Under the pieces are notes generated by a model. That model was not told the DNA's origin. It saw only the letters and a program-made list of their open reading frames with translations, and ran no database searches. This document shows, piece by piece, positions 25,501 to 36,335 of a stretch of 64,000 bases of DNA. This DNA is from Holacanthus passer. Its lineage: Eukaryota > Chordata > Actinopteri > Pomacanthidae. Every line of letters begins with the position of its first letter. Within the stretch, counting starts at the first letter, position 1. Made by a program: the position numbers and the translations under genes. The stretch spans positions 1,482,501 through 1,546,500 of the forward strand of contig JAFREQ010000063.1 of the NCBI GenBank assembly GCA_025331565.1, in the 5' to 3' direction.

Positions 25501-28500
25501 TTTTGTACCTGTAGCAATGTCGCCATGTTTCCAGATCTCACCAATTAACTTTAACAAAATTATTACTCATAAAAATGATGGCCTACGAAAGCTGTAAATA
25601 AGCAGAATTATCCTTTAATCTGTCTGATGGTGGACCTCTCAATTGGGACGCTGTCAATCAGAAGTCATGTTGGTTGTTTATTTATAAGAAGTAACTGAAG
25701 ACTCACTGAAAAGGAAGTTCCCCTGGCGGTGGTTGAAGCGGAGGACAGACAGAGCCTTGCGGCTGGCTGAGAACTCCCCGTAGGCCACGTTGTTTCTGGG
25801 GTGAATCAACTTGACCAGTCCTCTCTTCCCACCAGCTGCCAGAATGCTGCAGTGTTGAGGTGAGGCCTTGCCCCCCCTGGACATCAACACTGTGGACCAG
25901 GCCAGGGAGAAGAATTCCTGTTGTGAGGAGCAACACATATAAGCAATATTTAACACCTCAAGCTTACATCCTGATACGAATGCTCAATTTTAGTTGCGCA
26001 TACTCAGCATCTTCTTCAGCATTAGGTCACCTAGGCTGTTCCGTCACGCCTGTCTCATGGATCTTAATATCAATATATGACATGTGTGCTAATGTCTGCA
26101 AACTTCATACTAACTGCTGTCAGCATAAAATACACAAGCACATGACCAAAGACAAACATTAAGGAGATGTTATGAATTCTGTAATGTTGAGATTTTGTAA
26201 TTTTTTCATCCTTCCTCTCTGGTGAAAATAAAGTGTTTCCGTACTGAAAGCATTCAGATTTTGTTCACAAGCATCAGAAGGATTAAAAAGGATATAAAAA
26301 ATAAATAAAATTAACTGTGAAAATGTCTCGGGTTTTTCTGTGCACACAAATGTAGAAGTCTGTCTTTTAGAACAATGTTTTTGTAGACTAAGAAAATAAA
26401 TGGAGCAAACCTCTCCGGGAACTTTGTACTTCTTCATCACCATCCCAGTTTCACAGTCAATCACACAGAGAGAGTCGCCTCCACAGGTGGCAACCAAACG
26501 GCTTCCTCCACCAGCGCCTGTTCATACAGGAAGAGAAACTATATTATTTCTATAGATACAGGAAAGTATTTCAAATCTATATACAAATTTAAAACATTTC
26601 AATTTGGGGTTTGAATGGCCTTGACGAATGCAGACAAGTGTTAAATTTGTTGACCAGTACCAGTGGAATCTGGCAGCGGCTGGAAAGCGCAGGCCCACAG
26701 CTGGGTGGAGAAGTCCTCCGGGCTGTCCTGTTTACTGTGGCACTGGAGGACGTGGAGAGGCTTCAGACACACTGGCTCCTGGAGGACGGAAACATAGGCA
26801 AAGAGGAAGGAAAGGAAAGAAGGGACTTTAGTTTAGTTAGACATTTAGTTTTGCGTGTCAGCCTGCTAAAATTCACTAATTAGCAGTAAACACAAATCAC
26901 AGCTGAGGCTAATGGGATTGTCATTAGTTTTGCAGGTAATTAGTATTAATTAATAAGTATTTAACAAATTGAAATTTTGACCAGATTTAACACCATACAG
27001 ACATTGTGCAACCATCTCAAGATCCCTCGCAGCCTTTTTGAAAACCATTATTTAAGTCCTTGGAGCTCCAGAAACAGAACACTTGCTTGAGTGGTATTAC
27101 AATCTTCAATGACATCAGGAATAACACATGGTTAAGTATGTAAAAGCTGTATTTACCTGTGTCTTGTTGCAGCTCTTTATTGTGGACAGCATGTCATCAT
27201 TGCTCTGCAGCTCTGTGGCTTTAACGTCTTTTTTGCCTTCCCTATGTCTAATCTGAGCTCCATCCTCTTTGGTTTGTTGCACTTTAGAACCTCTCCTGGG
27301 CGTCTCTGCCCTTGTCTGTCCTCTGGTCGGGGTGGAGGGTGGCTGACTTGTCTTCCGGGGCTCATCCTGACTGTGGTGGTTTGGGTTGGTGTCTGAGGTC
27401 TGAGGCGGAGACTGGTTTTGCGGGGACTGTCTTCAACTGTGGAGGCTGAGCGCGACTTTTTGAGCGGTGTCACGTTGATGCTGGAGTCCATTTCTGATGC
27501 AGTTTGTTTCCTCTTGGTGGACATTGAGAAATCCTGAAAAAAAAAACACCAACAGTGAGTCAACAGTGATTTTCTAAAGTTAATGTGTGGTTTCAGAATC
27601 ACAGTGACCACGCAGCCAAGTCTGGTATAGACTGTAGAATAAAGCAGGTTTTCCTTTAAAATCTTACACAGTTCTCTTTCGAATCAGTAGACTCCTTTCC
27701 CTCTGGTTCTTCCTTTGGTTCTGTCAGAGAACTAAAATAATCCTTAGCTAAAATCTCCACCTGAGAAGCGAAGGAGACAAAGACATAGTTACTACAAATG
27801 CCCGGACAGAAGGCAAAAAAAGGGACCAAAACGTCTCAAACATTCTCAACTTACCCTCCATTTAGTGAAGTCAGTGACTGAACTGGGTCCAAATTTAACC
27901 TGCTGACGGGCAGTGCTGACAAAGTTTGTCTCCAAGACGGACATTTTCTCTGCTGTGATGGGATTTGGGAGACAGAAGTTCTTCTCCCAAACTGCAACTA
28001 TCTAAAATAACCAAAGATAGTTTGTACACTGACAACAACAACAACTTGTAGTGAACATCATTCTTAGCCTATGACATGACTTATGTATAATACTGGATGA
28101 CCGACAACAGTCTTAATATCAGAAAACATGAAAAATAAAACTTTAATACCCTGGTCCTCAGGTTCTCACTGTAGACAAACCGCAGGTGGTTGGCAGTAGT
28201 ACTGACATCTTTACCGTTGTAAATCCTCAGGTTGGGCAACAACACCATCAACTTATAATTATCACTCACCTGTGGAAGAAGAAACAACATTAGCAAAAAC
28301 TAAGGACCAAAGCTCTAGATTGAGTTTGATCATTCTTTTCTTAACCGGTCTTATTTTTAAATCTACTTTATGGAAGTGCAACACGACATTGCCAGAAGAG
28401 TCTAAACATATTGGGTGACAGTGAAATTGCAGTGACTGCAGGATGTTCTTCAAACATGTTGAATAAAATAAGAACAAGTTCCTAAAAATAACAAAGAATT

Positions 28501-29877
28501 CAGCCCAAATTTAGCTGCTTTTAAACATAGCACTATATTTACATGGCTTTGTCTGTTACAAAAATAAATTAAATTATTTATGCTTTCTATTACTACTAAC
28601 AGATTTCCAAAGCAAAGTAGCCAATAGCAGTAATGTGAGGTAGAAACACCATCTGTCTATCCACCATCTATAAAAACTTGGCTGATGCTCATCCCAGTCC
28701 ACATTTGCCAAAAGGTGGGGAACACCCTGGACAGTCTGTCACAGAGCTAGTAGCTATCAGACAGACAACCATTCACACCAACAGGCAACTTAGAGAGTCC
28801 AGTTCACGTAATCTGCATGTCTTTGAATTGTGGGAGGAAACTCATGCATACAAAGTGAGAATATGCAAATTCTGCACATAAAGGCCGGCTGGTGGATTCA
28901 AACACAGGAACGTCTTGCTGTGAAGCGACATTGTTAACCACCGACCCTGCACTGCTCCAGAATTACTTCCCCTACAACTATACGCAAATACACAGCCATT
29001 AGTCATGTCCTCACAGTGATATAAAGATTGTCCTCCATCTTGAGCTCTTCCAGACTGCTCAGACACTCCAGAGTTGTAACGTCCTCCATCTGGTTGTCGC
29101 TGAGGTCCAGGTCGCGAAGCGCAGGCAGCTCAGGTTCTTGGGCAGCTCCTGCAGTCTGTTCCCAGACAGATCCCAACGCTCCAGGGACTGGAGCCGGGAC
29201 AGCAGCTTGACCGGCAAGTCCTGGACCTTCAGCTCGAGTCTAGACAGACTGAACAGCAAAAGGCTTCAAGTCAGTGCGTCCACAAAGTAGGAAATCAAAC
29301 TAAATGACCTCTGCAACAACTCTCTTGCTGACCTCAGCAATTTACTTTTGAACATATAAAATCTAGCAATATTTTCATGCATTAATGTTTTTCTTTGCCT
29401 TCTGAAAGACTTGAGAGAAAATTAAATTAAAATTAAAAAATAAAATTAAAATTAATTCACAAATTACTTCTGATATTGTACTTACATATATTTGTGACAA
29501 AAATGATAAAGAAGAAGAAGAAAATTTTAAAAAGGTCCTTTTGGATTTTGAATCTTGAATCAAAGCAACAACAATGGTTGGAACAATGTTTTAAATCATT
29601 CTGTTGCAAATGTGATGAATAAGTGAATGAAGGGCATGAATAAGAAGGTCTAGTTAATGAATAAAAAATTGAATCAGTTGTTTCTTGCAGCACACAGGGG
29701 TCACTAACACACAGAGACTGCAATGTTAACTACAATGTGTCATAAGCTGCCATGTACAAAACAAACACAATCATGAGGAGAATAAAACCATTCTTACTTC
29801 AGTGTCTTGATTTGCTCCAGTTTGTTGGTTTTTGGAGAGCCTTTCTCCAGTAAAAGTTTCTCAGTTATTTTCTCCAT
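22520..29877 (-). CDS. lrwd1: Leucine-rich repeat and WD repeat-containing protein 1 (LRWD1/ORCA), frame broken twice
   Basis: LRWD1 (ORCA) binds the origin recognition complex and heterochromatin marks in the nucleus. Coding exons in gene order: 29798-29877, 29015-29248, 28150-28269, 27855-28001, 27668-27760, 27157-27533, 26661-26778, 26411-26517, 25707-25917, 25131-25203, 24761-24904, 24409-24512, 23691-23852, 23325-23434, 22520-22672. The order is N-terminal LRRs (LSRLELKVQDLP, DLSGNRLQELP, LRDLDLSDNQ), a region ending FGPSSVTDFTKWR, a polar linker, then WD40 repeats from LVATCGGDSLCVIDCETG through SLAWSTVL, GSYDNKIVMWDIGG and IYLWSW to the end MVIVWKREESC. All of these align with human LRWD1, which has 647 residues; about 744 are expected here. 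Two exons are one base short: 29015-29248 (234 nt, should be 235, break near NLS/LPALRD) and 27157-27533 (377 nt, should be 378). All other exons keep frame. This is either uncorrected assembly indels or a decaying gene. Confidence 0.92.
28652..28945. mobile_element. Abundant teleost interspersed repeat (diverged copy)
   Basis: The phrases GGGGAACACCCTGGACAGTC, ACAACCATTCACACCAACAG, GCATGTCTTTGAATTGTGGG AGGAAAC, GAATATGCAAATTCTGCACA and CTTGCTGTGAAGCGACATTG occur in the fixed order of a repeat family that I recognise as very common in fish genomes. I cannot name the family reliably. This copy is diverged and lies in lrwd1 intron 2, between the exons at 29015 and 28269. Confidence 0.6.
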
Positions 29878-31411
29878 TGTTTATCTGTAGAAAGGAACAC
29901 AAGTCAAAAATTGATACCAGAGAAGCAACTGTAGATCAATGATGGAGTGTTAAAGAGTTAACTGTTTCAGTGCCCTCTTCTGTTGAAAGATTCAAGTCTA
30001 CTGCAACTCTAACCCCACCCAGCATCAATGATGGGTGTGACCACACTCTGAGTGCTCATCTGCATCTCTACAGCAAGATGTGAACTTCAATCACTGGAAA
30101 TCAGCAAAAAAATGGATTCTTGTAAGCTGCTCTTTAACTGTAACTGTAGTGAAAGGTAGCATGTGAAGAATTTCAGGAGCAATGTTTAGATGAACAGATC
30201 CCTCATTCTCTACCAGCCCACACCTGAGAAAAATGTGTAAAAGCACAAGCACATGAGTGAGGAAATACACATTCGTACCAATACACCAACAAACAACAGA
30301 GAAGACTGTTAGCTTGCAAACAATGCAGATTTCAAGATAGTGATAAAATTTGGCTTGCAGTTGTTGTATAAAGATTGACATGTATTCAACAAAAAAATGT
30401 TATGCCTCAAAAACAATAATGGCAGTGGTTTCCAACCTTTTTTGTCTGACATGCTTGACCTCTTTGTTGCAGTGGTTTCGGTCATGTTTGCATTCTTGGC
30501 CTTTGCCTTCACTGCTCATTTTGCTTACTTGCTTTTGCATATTCAATCACAGCATGTGGTGTTAAGGAACTGTACTCAGGTTAGTAGGATGCATGTCTGG
30601 TGGAATCTGCCTGTTGGCCTCACAACAATTTATAATCCTGTTTGTGCGTATAGAATCCACCTAATCAAAGCATGTGGATAAAATCCCACGTTCTACTTTT
30701 TAAAATTAACTGAACTATTTTCCCACATACCCCTGGGCTCCTGCAGGACTGCCCCCTGGGGTACAAGTATCCCTGGCCTGAAATTTGTGTTTTAACAATG
30801 CAACCTTGTAAAATGCAGCCATTGTTGATCTTTGCTGCAAAATCTAAGTCACCCTTTTTAAATCTCGTAGTTCTAAGTAAAGCGTGTGTGTTTTCCTTTT
30901 GTATGGGATCCTCTGCTTTGTCGTTTCACCACATTTCATTGTTCACTTAGCAAACAAACTTTTCTTACAATGCTGTTTTATGAATGAAAAGTTTCCTGCA
31001 ACACAAACACACGTTCATTGTAAATGTATATCAGAAAGTTAACACAGAGAACAGGGTCATTTACCTGAGAATCTGCAACAAAACAACACTCAAGTTTCAA
31101 CCACAACTGTAGGTTTTATGCCTCACACAAAATTAGATTTTCAGGTGTGTTGTCTTACATTTAAAATATCTGTTTTAAGGTTTTACAACATGATATATTT
31201 GTTAAACAAACGTATCATTGCTCGACAGATGTTTACTGTTAGCATCTACAGGGAGTTAGCAAACCACGTTGGAAGCATCGACTGCCATTTCTTTGTATCT
31301 CTATCATACGAATTTATAGTTTAGTTTATTTGCAGAGCACAGTCGCTTATTTTACATAAGCAAACGTCAGAATAAATGAATCTGTAAATATTCGTGAATA
31401 TAGTTACTTAC

Positions 31412-31470
31412 CGATACTTCAGCAACTTCTGTGATCTGAGCACGAAACTGAGCTTTCCCGGGAAAGTTGC
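31412..31470 (-). other. lrwd1: lrwd1 5' non-coding first exon (3' edge seen)
   Basis: On the minus strand, GATCACAGAAGTTGCTGAAG is followed by TATCG and a strong donor GTAAGTAAC (31403-31411). The coding exon begins at an acceptor ending CTACAG, just 7 nt before its ATG (exon starts at 29884). An upstream non-coding exon is therefore required, and this donor is the best candidate. The upstream edge (transcription start) is inferred. Confidence 0.5.
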
Positions 31471-32263
31471 GAACATCCGGTGGGCGTGGTTTAAAATATG
31501 TGAGACCTTTTATTCACCCTGAGTTCAGCCTGACAGGCAACATGTAATTTCCGAGGCTCATTATATATAGCAGAGTGTAGGCATTCAACAGTTGCTTCAA
31601 CGTTTTCAGCTTCAGAAAATGTTTTAAGACTTATACAATAAACTTCGGCCGAAGTGTAAAAAAAAAAAGTTTTACAATTTTTTTGAACAGATCAAAATAA
31701 AGATCAGAATCAGAATAAATTTAACAATAATATAACAATGAACACAGTAGAATAGAAAGACAAGCGAGGACTTTGAAAAAATAGAAATTTGAAAAAATAT
31801 ACGTAATATCATTTTAAATTAACTATTTATATGAAAGAGCCGAAAGATTAAAAAAAGATAGCATATATTTTGTAAGCCCCACAATATTTTTTTTTCTTTT
31901 TGCCTGCTTGCTTTTTTTCTACATTTTGTTTGTCCTTATACTGTATTATTTTTTATCTATGTTTGTTCTTTTTATCTTTTTTTTCTTGTATGTTTTATAA
32001 GTTACTGCTGTTTGGGTTATTTCCTATATGTTTAAACAGATGAAATATTGGATGCTGGTGTTGAATGTTTGTCAGTTAATAAAAATTATCTTAAAGTTTT
32101 TTCCTACCTTTGAGTTTTCCTGTAGAAAAATAGTTAAATAATCCTCTGAAACTTAAATATTATTCGTACAGTGTGTGGCGTATGTGACCAAACGTTCCGG
32201 TAGGTGGCGGTAATGATCTGTTTTATCCGGTTCACCACCTAGAACACAGGAAGAAGATGCAGG
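31471..32263. promoter_or_regulatory. Divergent lrwd1/alkbh4 promoter interval
   Basis: The two genes face away from each other with about 0.8 kb between the likely lrwd1 first exon and the alkbh4 start codon. No TATA box is obvious. GC-richer sequence occurs at both ends (31450-31500 and 32160-32260), with AT-rich, T-tract sequence between. The last 65 bp before the alkbh4 ATG contain an imperfect hairpin with arms TAGGTGG (32201-32207) and CCACCTA (32235-32241). The human orthologues are also divergent neighbours, which supports shared regulation. The interval may instead hold two separate promoters. Confidence 0.5.
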
Positions 32264-34662
32264 ATGATGGCTCCTGACAGAAGTGACGGTGTCGCTTCAT
32301 GTGCTTGTAAAGGTATTCGGCGGTGTCTCATATGTGAAAAGTTAAAGGGAAACGGACAGTTAGAGGCGACTGAACCGAGGGTAAATACATCTGGCTGAAA
32401 ACTGTATTTAACATTGTGTTTATCAACAGCAACATTGACGAACGCAGCTAAGCTAGCGCTACTCAATGATAGCTACGGATGCCCTCAGAGGACATTCAGC
32501 CTCTGTCAGAAAGTTATTACTGAACTAACTTCTAAGTTATTGCGGCATAATAACTTATATAGTCAGTGACCAGCTTCTCTCTTTATAACAAGATCCATCA
32601 TTATGTTGTTCCTAAAGAAAGTTATTGAAAAAATTGCAGCCTGAAGTTATAGTGGCCATGTTTGTGCAGGAGGAGCACAGACAATAATAACATGTATGTT
32701 TACAGCTGAAGCAAACCACAGGGGGATGATGCATTTCAGTATATATCCACTTTAATACTTATGTAGCTCCACTAGAAAAGATCTTTGTTTATGTCTGTAT
32801 GAAGTACACTTATTTCTCTTTCACTGATTGATACTGCATTTCCACTGGACTGGAGCTAACTAATGTCATGTACCTCTCAGCATTATGAGAAATTGATTAA
32901 TTTCATACCCTCAAATTGTGGTTCATCATCAGAAATGAGATTCTCAGAAATGCCATGTCTTATTAATGTAGAATCGACCAAACATTATTGTTTTGTTTTG
33001 TCTGTGAAGGTTGTGCATCATTTCCTCTACAATCCTGAGACGAGACTTGCCGTTTGCAAAGATGCCTCGTCTGCATCCTTCCCCTTTCCTGGTGTCTTCC
33101 TGTGGGAGAACTTCATATCAGAGGAGGAGGAGAAACAGCTGATCAGCACGATGGACCAGGACATGTGGAATGACTCCCAGTCCGGTCGAAGGAAACAGGT
33201 TATGTGGAACGCATGTCATTTTGTTTGCCTCAGTTAACTTTGTGTTGTCATGCTTCTCAATTACAAGAGAATAAGGGCTTGAGGACAAAAGACAAATAGT
33301 TTTACAAATAGCTTGTTTATTTGACATGGTGTTACAAACCTGTTGTACCAGCTTTGCGCAGTCATGCCCATAATAACTGTAAATTTATTTTGCACCCAGC
33401 TTACTACTCACAAGAGTGCAAAACAAAAGCATAACGTGTTGAGCAAGATTGTGTGCACACTACCTTAATTTACACCCTGTGATATTCATACCAGTAATAC
33501 CTACAAAATAGCTTTCAACATGAGTCCATGAGCCTGGTCAACTTCATTTTGTTACACTGTGCTTACCAATGTCAAGATCTGTCTTCATACTCAGAACTTG
33601 TACATTTTTGACATATACTCTAGGAAAACATAGCATCTGTCATATCACTCGCCTTGCCTCTGAAAGGGCATTGACTGAACATATAAATCCAAATTATTAG
33701 ACCCCATTCTGTATTTGTTCATAAGCAGTCAATGAATAGATTAACCAAAACTAAATCTGAAGTATCTAAATTATCTCCAACTTTTTATGAGTTTGCCACA
33801 ATTTATGTTCTTAGAATTTAGGATCATTATAGTTTAGGGTTGTTTGATTCAGTCAGCAACATTTGCTGCACACCCACATTTTCTCTGCAGATGTTTCAGC
33901 AAATAAATACGTGGAAAAATCATAAATGTGAAACTTGTCACAGGTGCAATCACGTTCTGACACGCCCAAACAGCCCAAAGAAACTGCAGGAGTAACTATT
34001 AACATAAACAGTTTGTGGAAATTCAACAGTTCAAAATTATTTGTAAATTTCCTATGAATGTCACATTATTATCATCAGTCTGTATTATCATTATTATGTT
34101 CTGATGAAATAAACAAATGTCTTTTTTCATAATATTGCAGGACTTTGGCCCAAAAGTTAACTTCAAGAAAAAGAAAGTGCGTATAAGTGCCTTCAGTGGA
34201 CTCCCAGCTTTGAGCCAAAAACTGGTTCTTCGAATGCAGCAAGAGCCAACTCTAGCAGGCTTTCAACCAGTGGAGCAGTGCAATCTGGATTACCATCCTC
34301 AGCGAGGCTCCGCCATTGATCCACACCTGGACGACTCCTGGCTGTGGGGGGAACGCCTGGTCACCATCAACATGTTATCGAACACCACACTCTCTATGTC
34401 CCTTGAACAGGGTCTGCCAGATTTGGGACTAGCAGAGGAAGTCCACGTAGCTGTGCATCTTCCTCGCAGATCTTTAGTAGTGTTATACGGCGAGGCACGA
34501 CATAGATGGAAACATGCCATTCATAGAGAGGATGTTCACGAGCGCAGAGTTTGCAGCACCTACAGAGAACTGTCTGCAGAGTTCCTACCTGGAGGGCAGC
34601 AGGCAGAGCTGGGAACTCAGCTGTTGAACATTGCTTTGAGTTTCCAAGGAACTCCAATATAG
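32264..34662 (+). CDS. alkbh4: Alpha-ketoglutarate-dependent dioxygenase ALKBH4
   Basis: Fe(II)/2-oxoglutarate oxygenase of the AlkB family. Vertebrate ALKBH4 is reported to demethylate actin Lys84 and to act on nucleic-acid N6-methyladenine. Exons: 32264-32380, 33010-33198, 34141-34662, totalling 828 nt or 275 residues (human 302). The N-terminus carries the family's Cys cluster CACKGIRRCLICE (residues 13-25). Exon 2 covers FPFPGVFLWENF and ends SQSGRRKQ. Exon 3 starts DFGPKVNF and holds the catalytic HxD (H164, D166 in AIDPHLDD). The distal His is probably H227 in HRWKHAIH, followed by the 2OG-contact region RRVCSTYREL; the end is ALSFQGTPI. I chose the first of two tandem ATGs; an upstream ATG at 32256 is out of frame and stops at once. 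The exon 2 donor is weak (CAG/GTTATG). Confidence 0.96.
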
Positions 34663-35879
34663 ACTAATGTGATGTATTTTGTCTTGGATTGTGGACTTAA
34701 AAAGACATGGATTCAACTTTGGTGCTGAGGCTTCTTGACTCAGTTGAAATACCACCTGGTATTGCAACTTTCACTCTGTCTGTCAAAAACCTGTCCAAGG
34801 CAATTTTAAGGACTACAAGTGTTGTTTCACCTCTGGATAGTCCTGTCCAAAAAACAAAAAACTCAAAAAAATTGTCACATGAAACAATCCTATATAGCAA
34901 CATCCTTCAGCATCCTAACTGGTTTTATTTAGTTATCAATAGTTGTTAGCCAGAGGTCGGAAGCCCTATTTGTCCAATTCATCAGTTTTTCAGACTTGGG
35001 GCAAGAAACACATGCAGTGTCTTTTAATAAACAGGAAAAACATTTTCTTCCATGCACATGTTGCCTCGCCTTGTTTTGTATGTCACATAAAAGTATTATT
35101 AACATTTCCTTCAGTTCTGACAGGAGCTGGAGTGTCACAGATTTATTACACATTCATTACGAATAATTGATACTTTACAACTGATTGCTTTTCAATTCAT
35201 GTTATGGTGTTTTAGATCCCTGAATGTGTTTCCTCCCAGGCTGCCTTTGCTTTCCATTCCAGACGACCATATTCACACCTACAGGCAGTTTGCCAATTTA
35301 AGTAGCGTGCAAAAAATATGTGATCAAAAATAAACTAACTGCCTCCAGGATTTATTTTGACAAGAACTGAATTCCCTGCAGGTTGCACATGGTGAACGCC
35401 TTTTTTATTAGTATATTATATTTGCACTCTTTCTCACTTTGAACTGCAAGTGCTGCACAACAATCTACCTCTGGATAAATAAAATCTTATTTAGACCTTC
35501 ATGTTGGGGGAAAGTGAACAGTTTTCTGAATAAACAGTGAAAAAAACAAGTAATTAAATAGCTTTTTTTGTTTTTAATTCAAAAACAGTGAGGGGTTCAT
35601 TGGGGAAACTTGTAACCTCAGTAAAGTCATGGCACATAAATTAGTTTATTAGTATCTCCATACTTTTACTTTTTAAACTATTTCACTGATGTTACTTCTG
35701 CACTTTTTCTCTTGACTGACTTTACATCATCTTGCACTGAAGTAATTTTACATTGTAGCTACTTCTAGTTCAGTAATAGATCAGAATACTTCTTGCACCA
35801 CTGCACAAACCTATTTTACACCTATTTGACGCTTATTTGCCGCATTTCTTTAGAGCTTCACATCGACCGTGCTTTTATT
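34663..35879 (+). other. alkbh4 3' UTR and intergenic sequence
   Basis: No coding exon is visible. Plus-strand AATAAA signals occur near 35024, 35327, 35476 and 35529, any of which could end the alkbh4 transcript. The rest is AT-rich spacer before the cbl promoter. Confidence 0.45.
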
Positions 35880-36335
35880 TTGAAGGCCGCAGCCGGACAT
35901 CCGGTTTAGCTGCTCGCTTGTCGTTGGCTGTAACTGCTGCACAACCTGTTTGTTGATCGCTCTATGTGGCTTATTAACACCCAGAGTTTATTATAAGCCG
36001 GCTCGATTTCTCAGGGGGCTTTTAACTCAACCGTCTCCGGGAACAGATCACTAGCTGCCCGACAGCTAGCGACACAACGAGCATGTCTTTAGCTTGTGTT
36101 CAGCGACGGAATTAAACTGAGAGACGCTTTTCAAATGTAGCTTTTTAAGCTAGCTGCGTCGTGTACAGTGTACACAGCTTTTTTTGTTCTGCTCTTCAAC
36201 AGGATCTGCATGACAAATTAGCACCGGTGTTAGGGCGCAAACACAAGAGGTTGTTTTGTTGTAAAACGTGTCGAGAGTTATCCCTGGTTGTCAACCTCCA
36301 GCCCCGGGGCTAACCCCCGGTCGCCGACCGAATTA
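35880..36335 (+). promoter_or_regulatory. cbl: cbl 5' UTR and CpG-rich promoter region
   Basis: Base composition changes from AT-rich spacer to a CpG-containing stretch (for example GGCCGCAGCCGGACATCCGG near 35885 and CCCCGGGGCTAACCCCCGGT just before the start). No TATA box was recognised. The start codon at 36336 is preceded in frame by open codons but no ATG, and human CBL also begins MAGN, so the ATG choice is firm. The transcription start is not determined. Confidence 0.5.

Noticed and set aside
30397..30681. 94-codon hydrophobic frame on the plus strand, considered as a small membrane protein
   Set aside because: It lies in the lrwd1 5' intron and overlaps a sequence like a common repeat (GTTTCCAACCTTTTTTG). 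No conserved motif or gene context.
36288..36335. N-terminal extension of Cbl starting at 36288
   Set aside because: The codon there is TTG, not ATG. The ATG at 36336 gives the conserved MAGN start.
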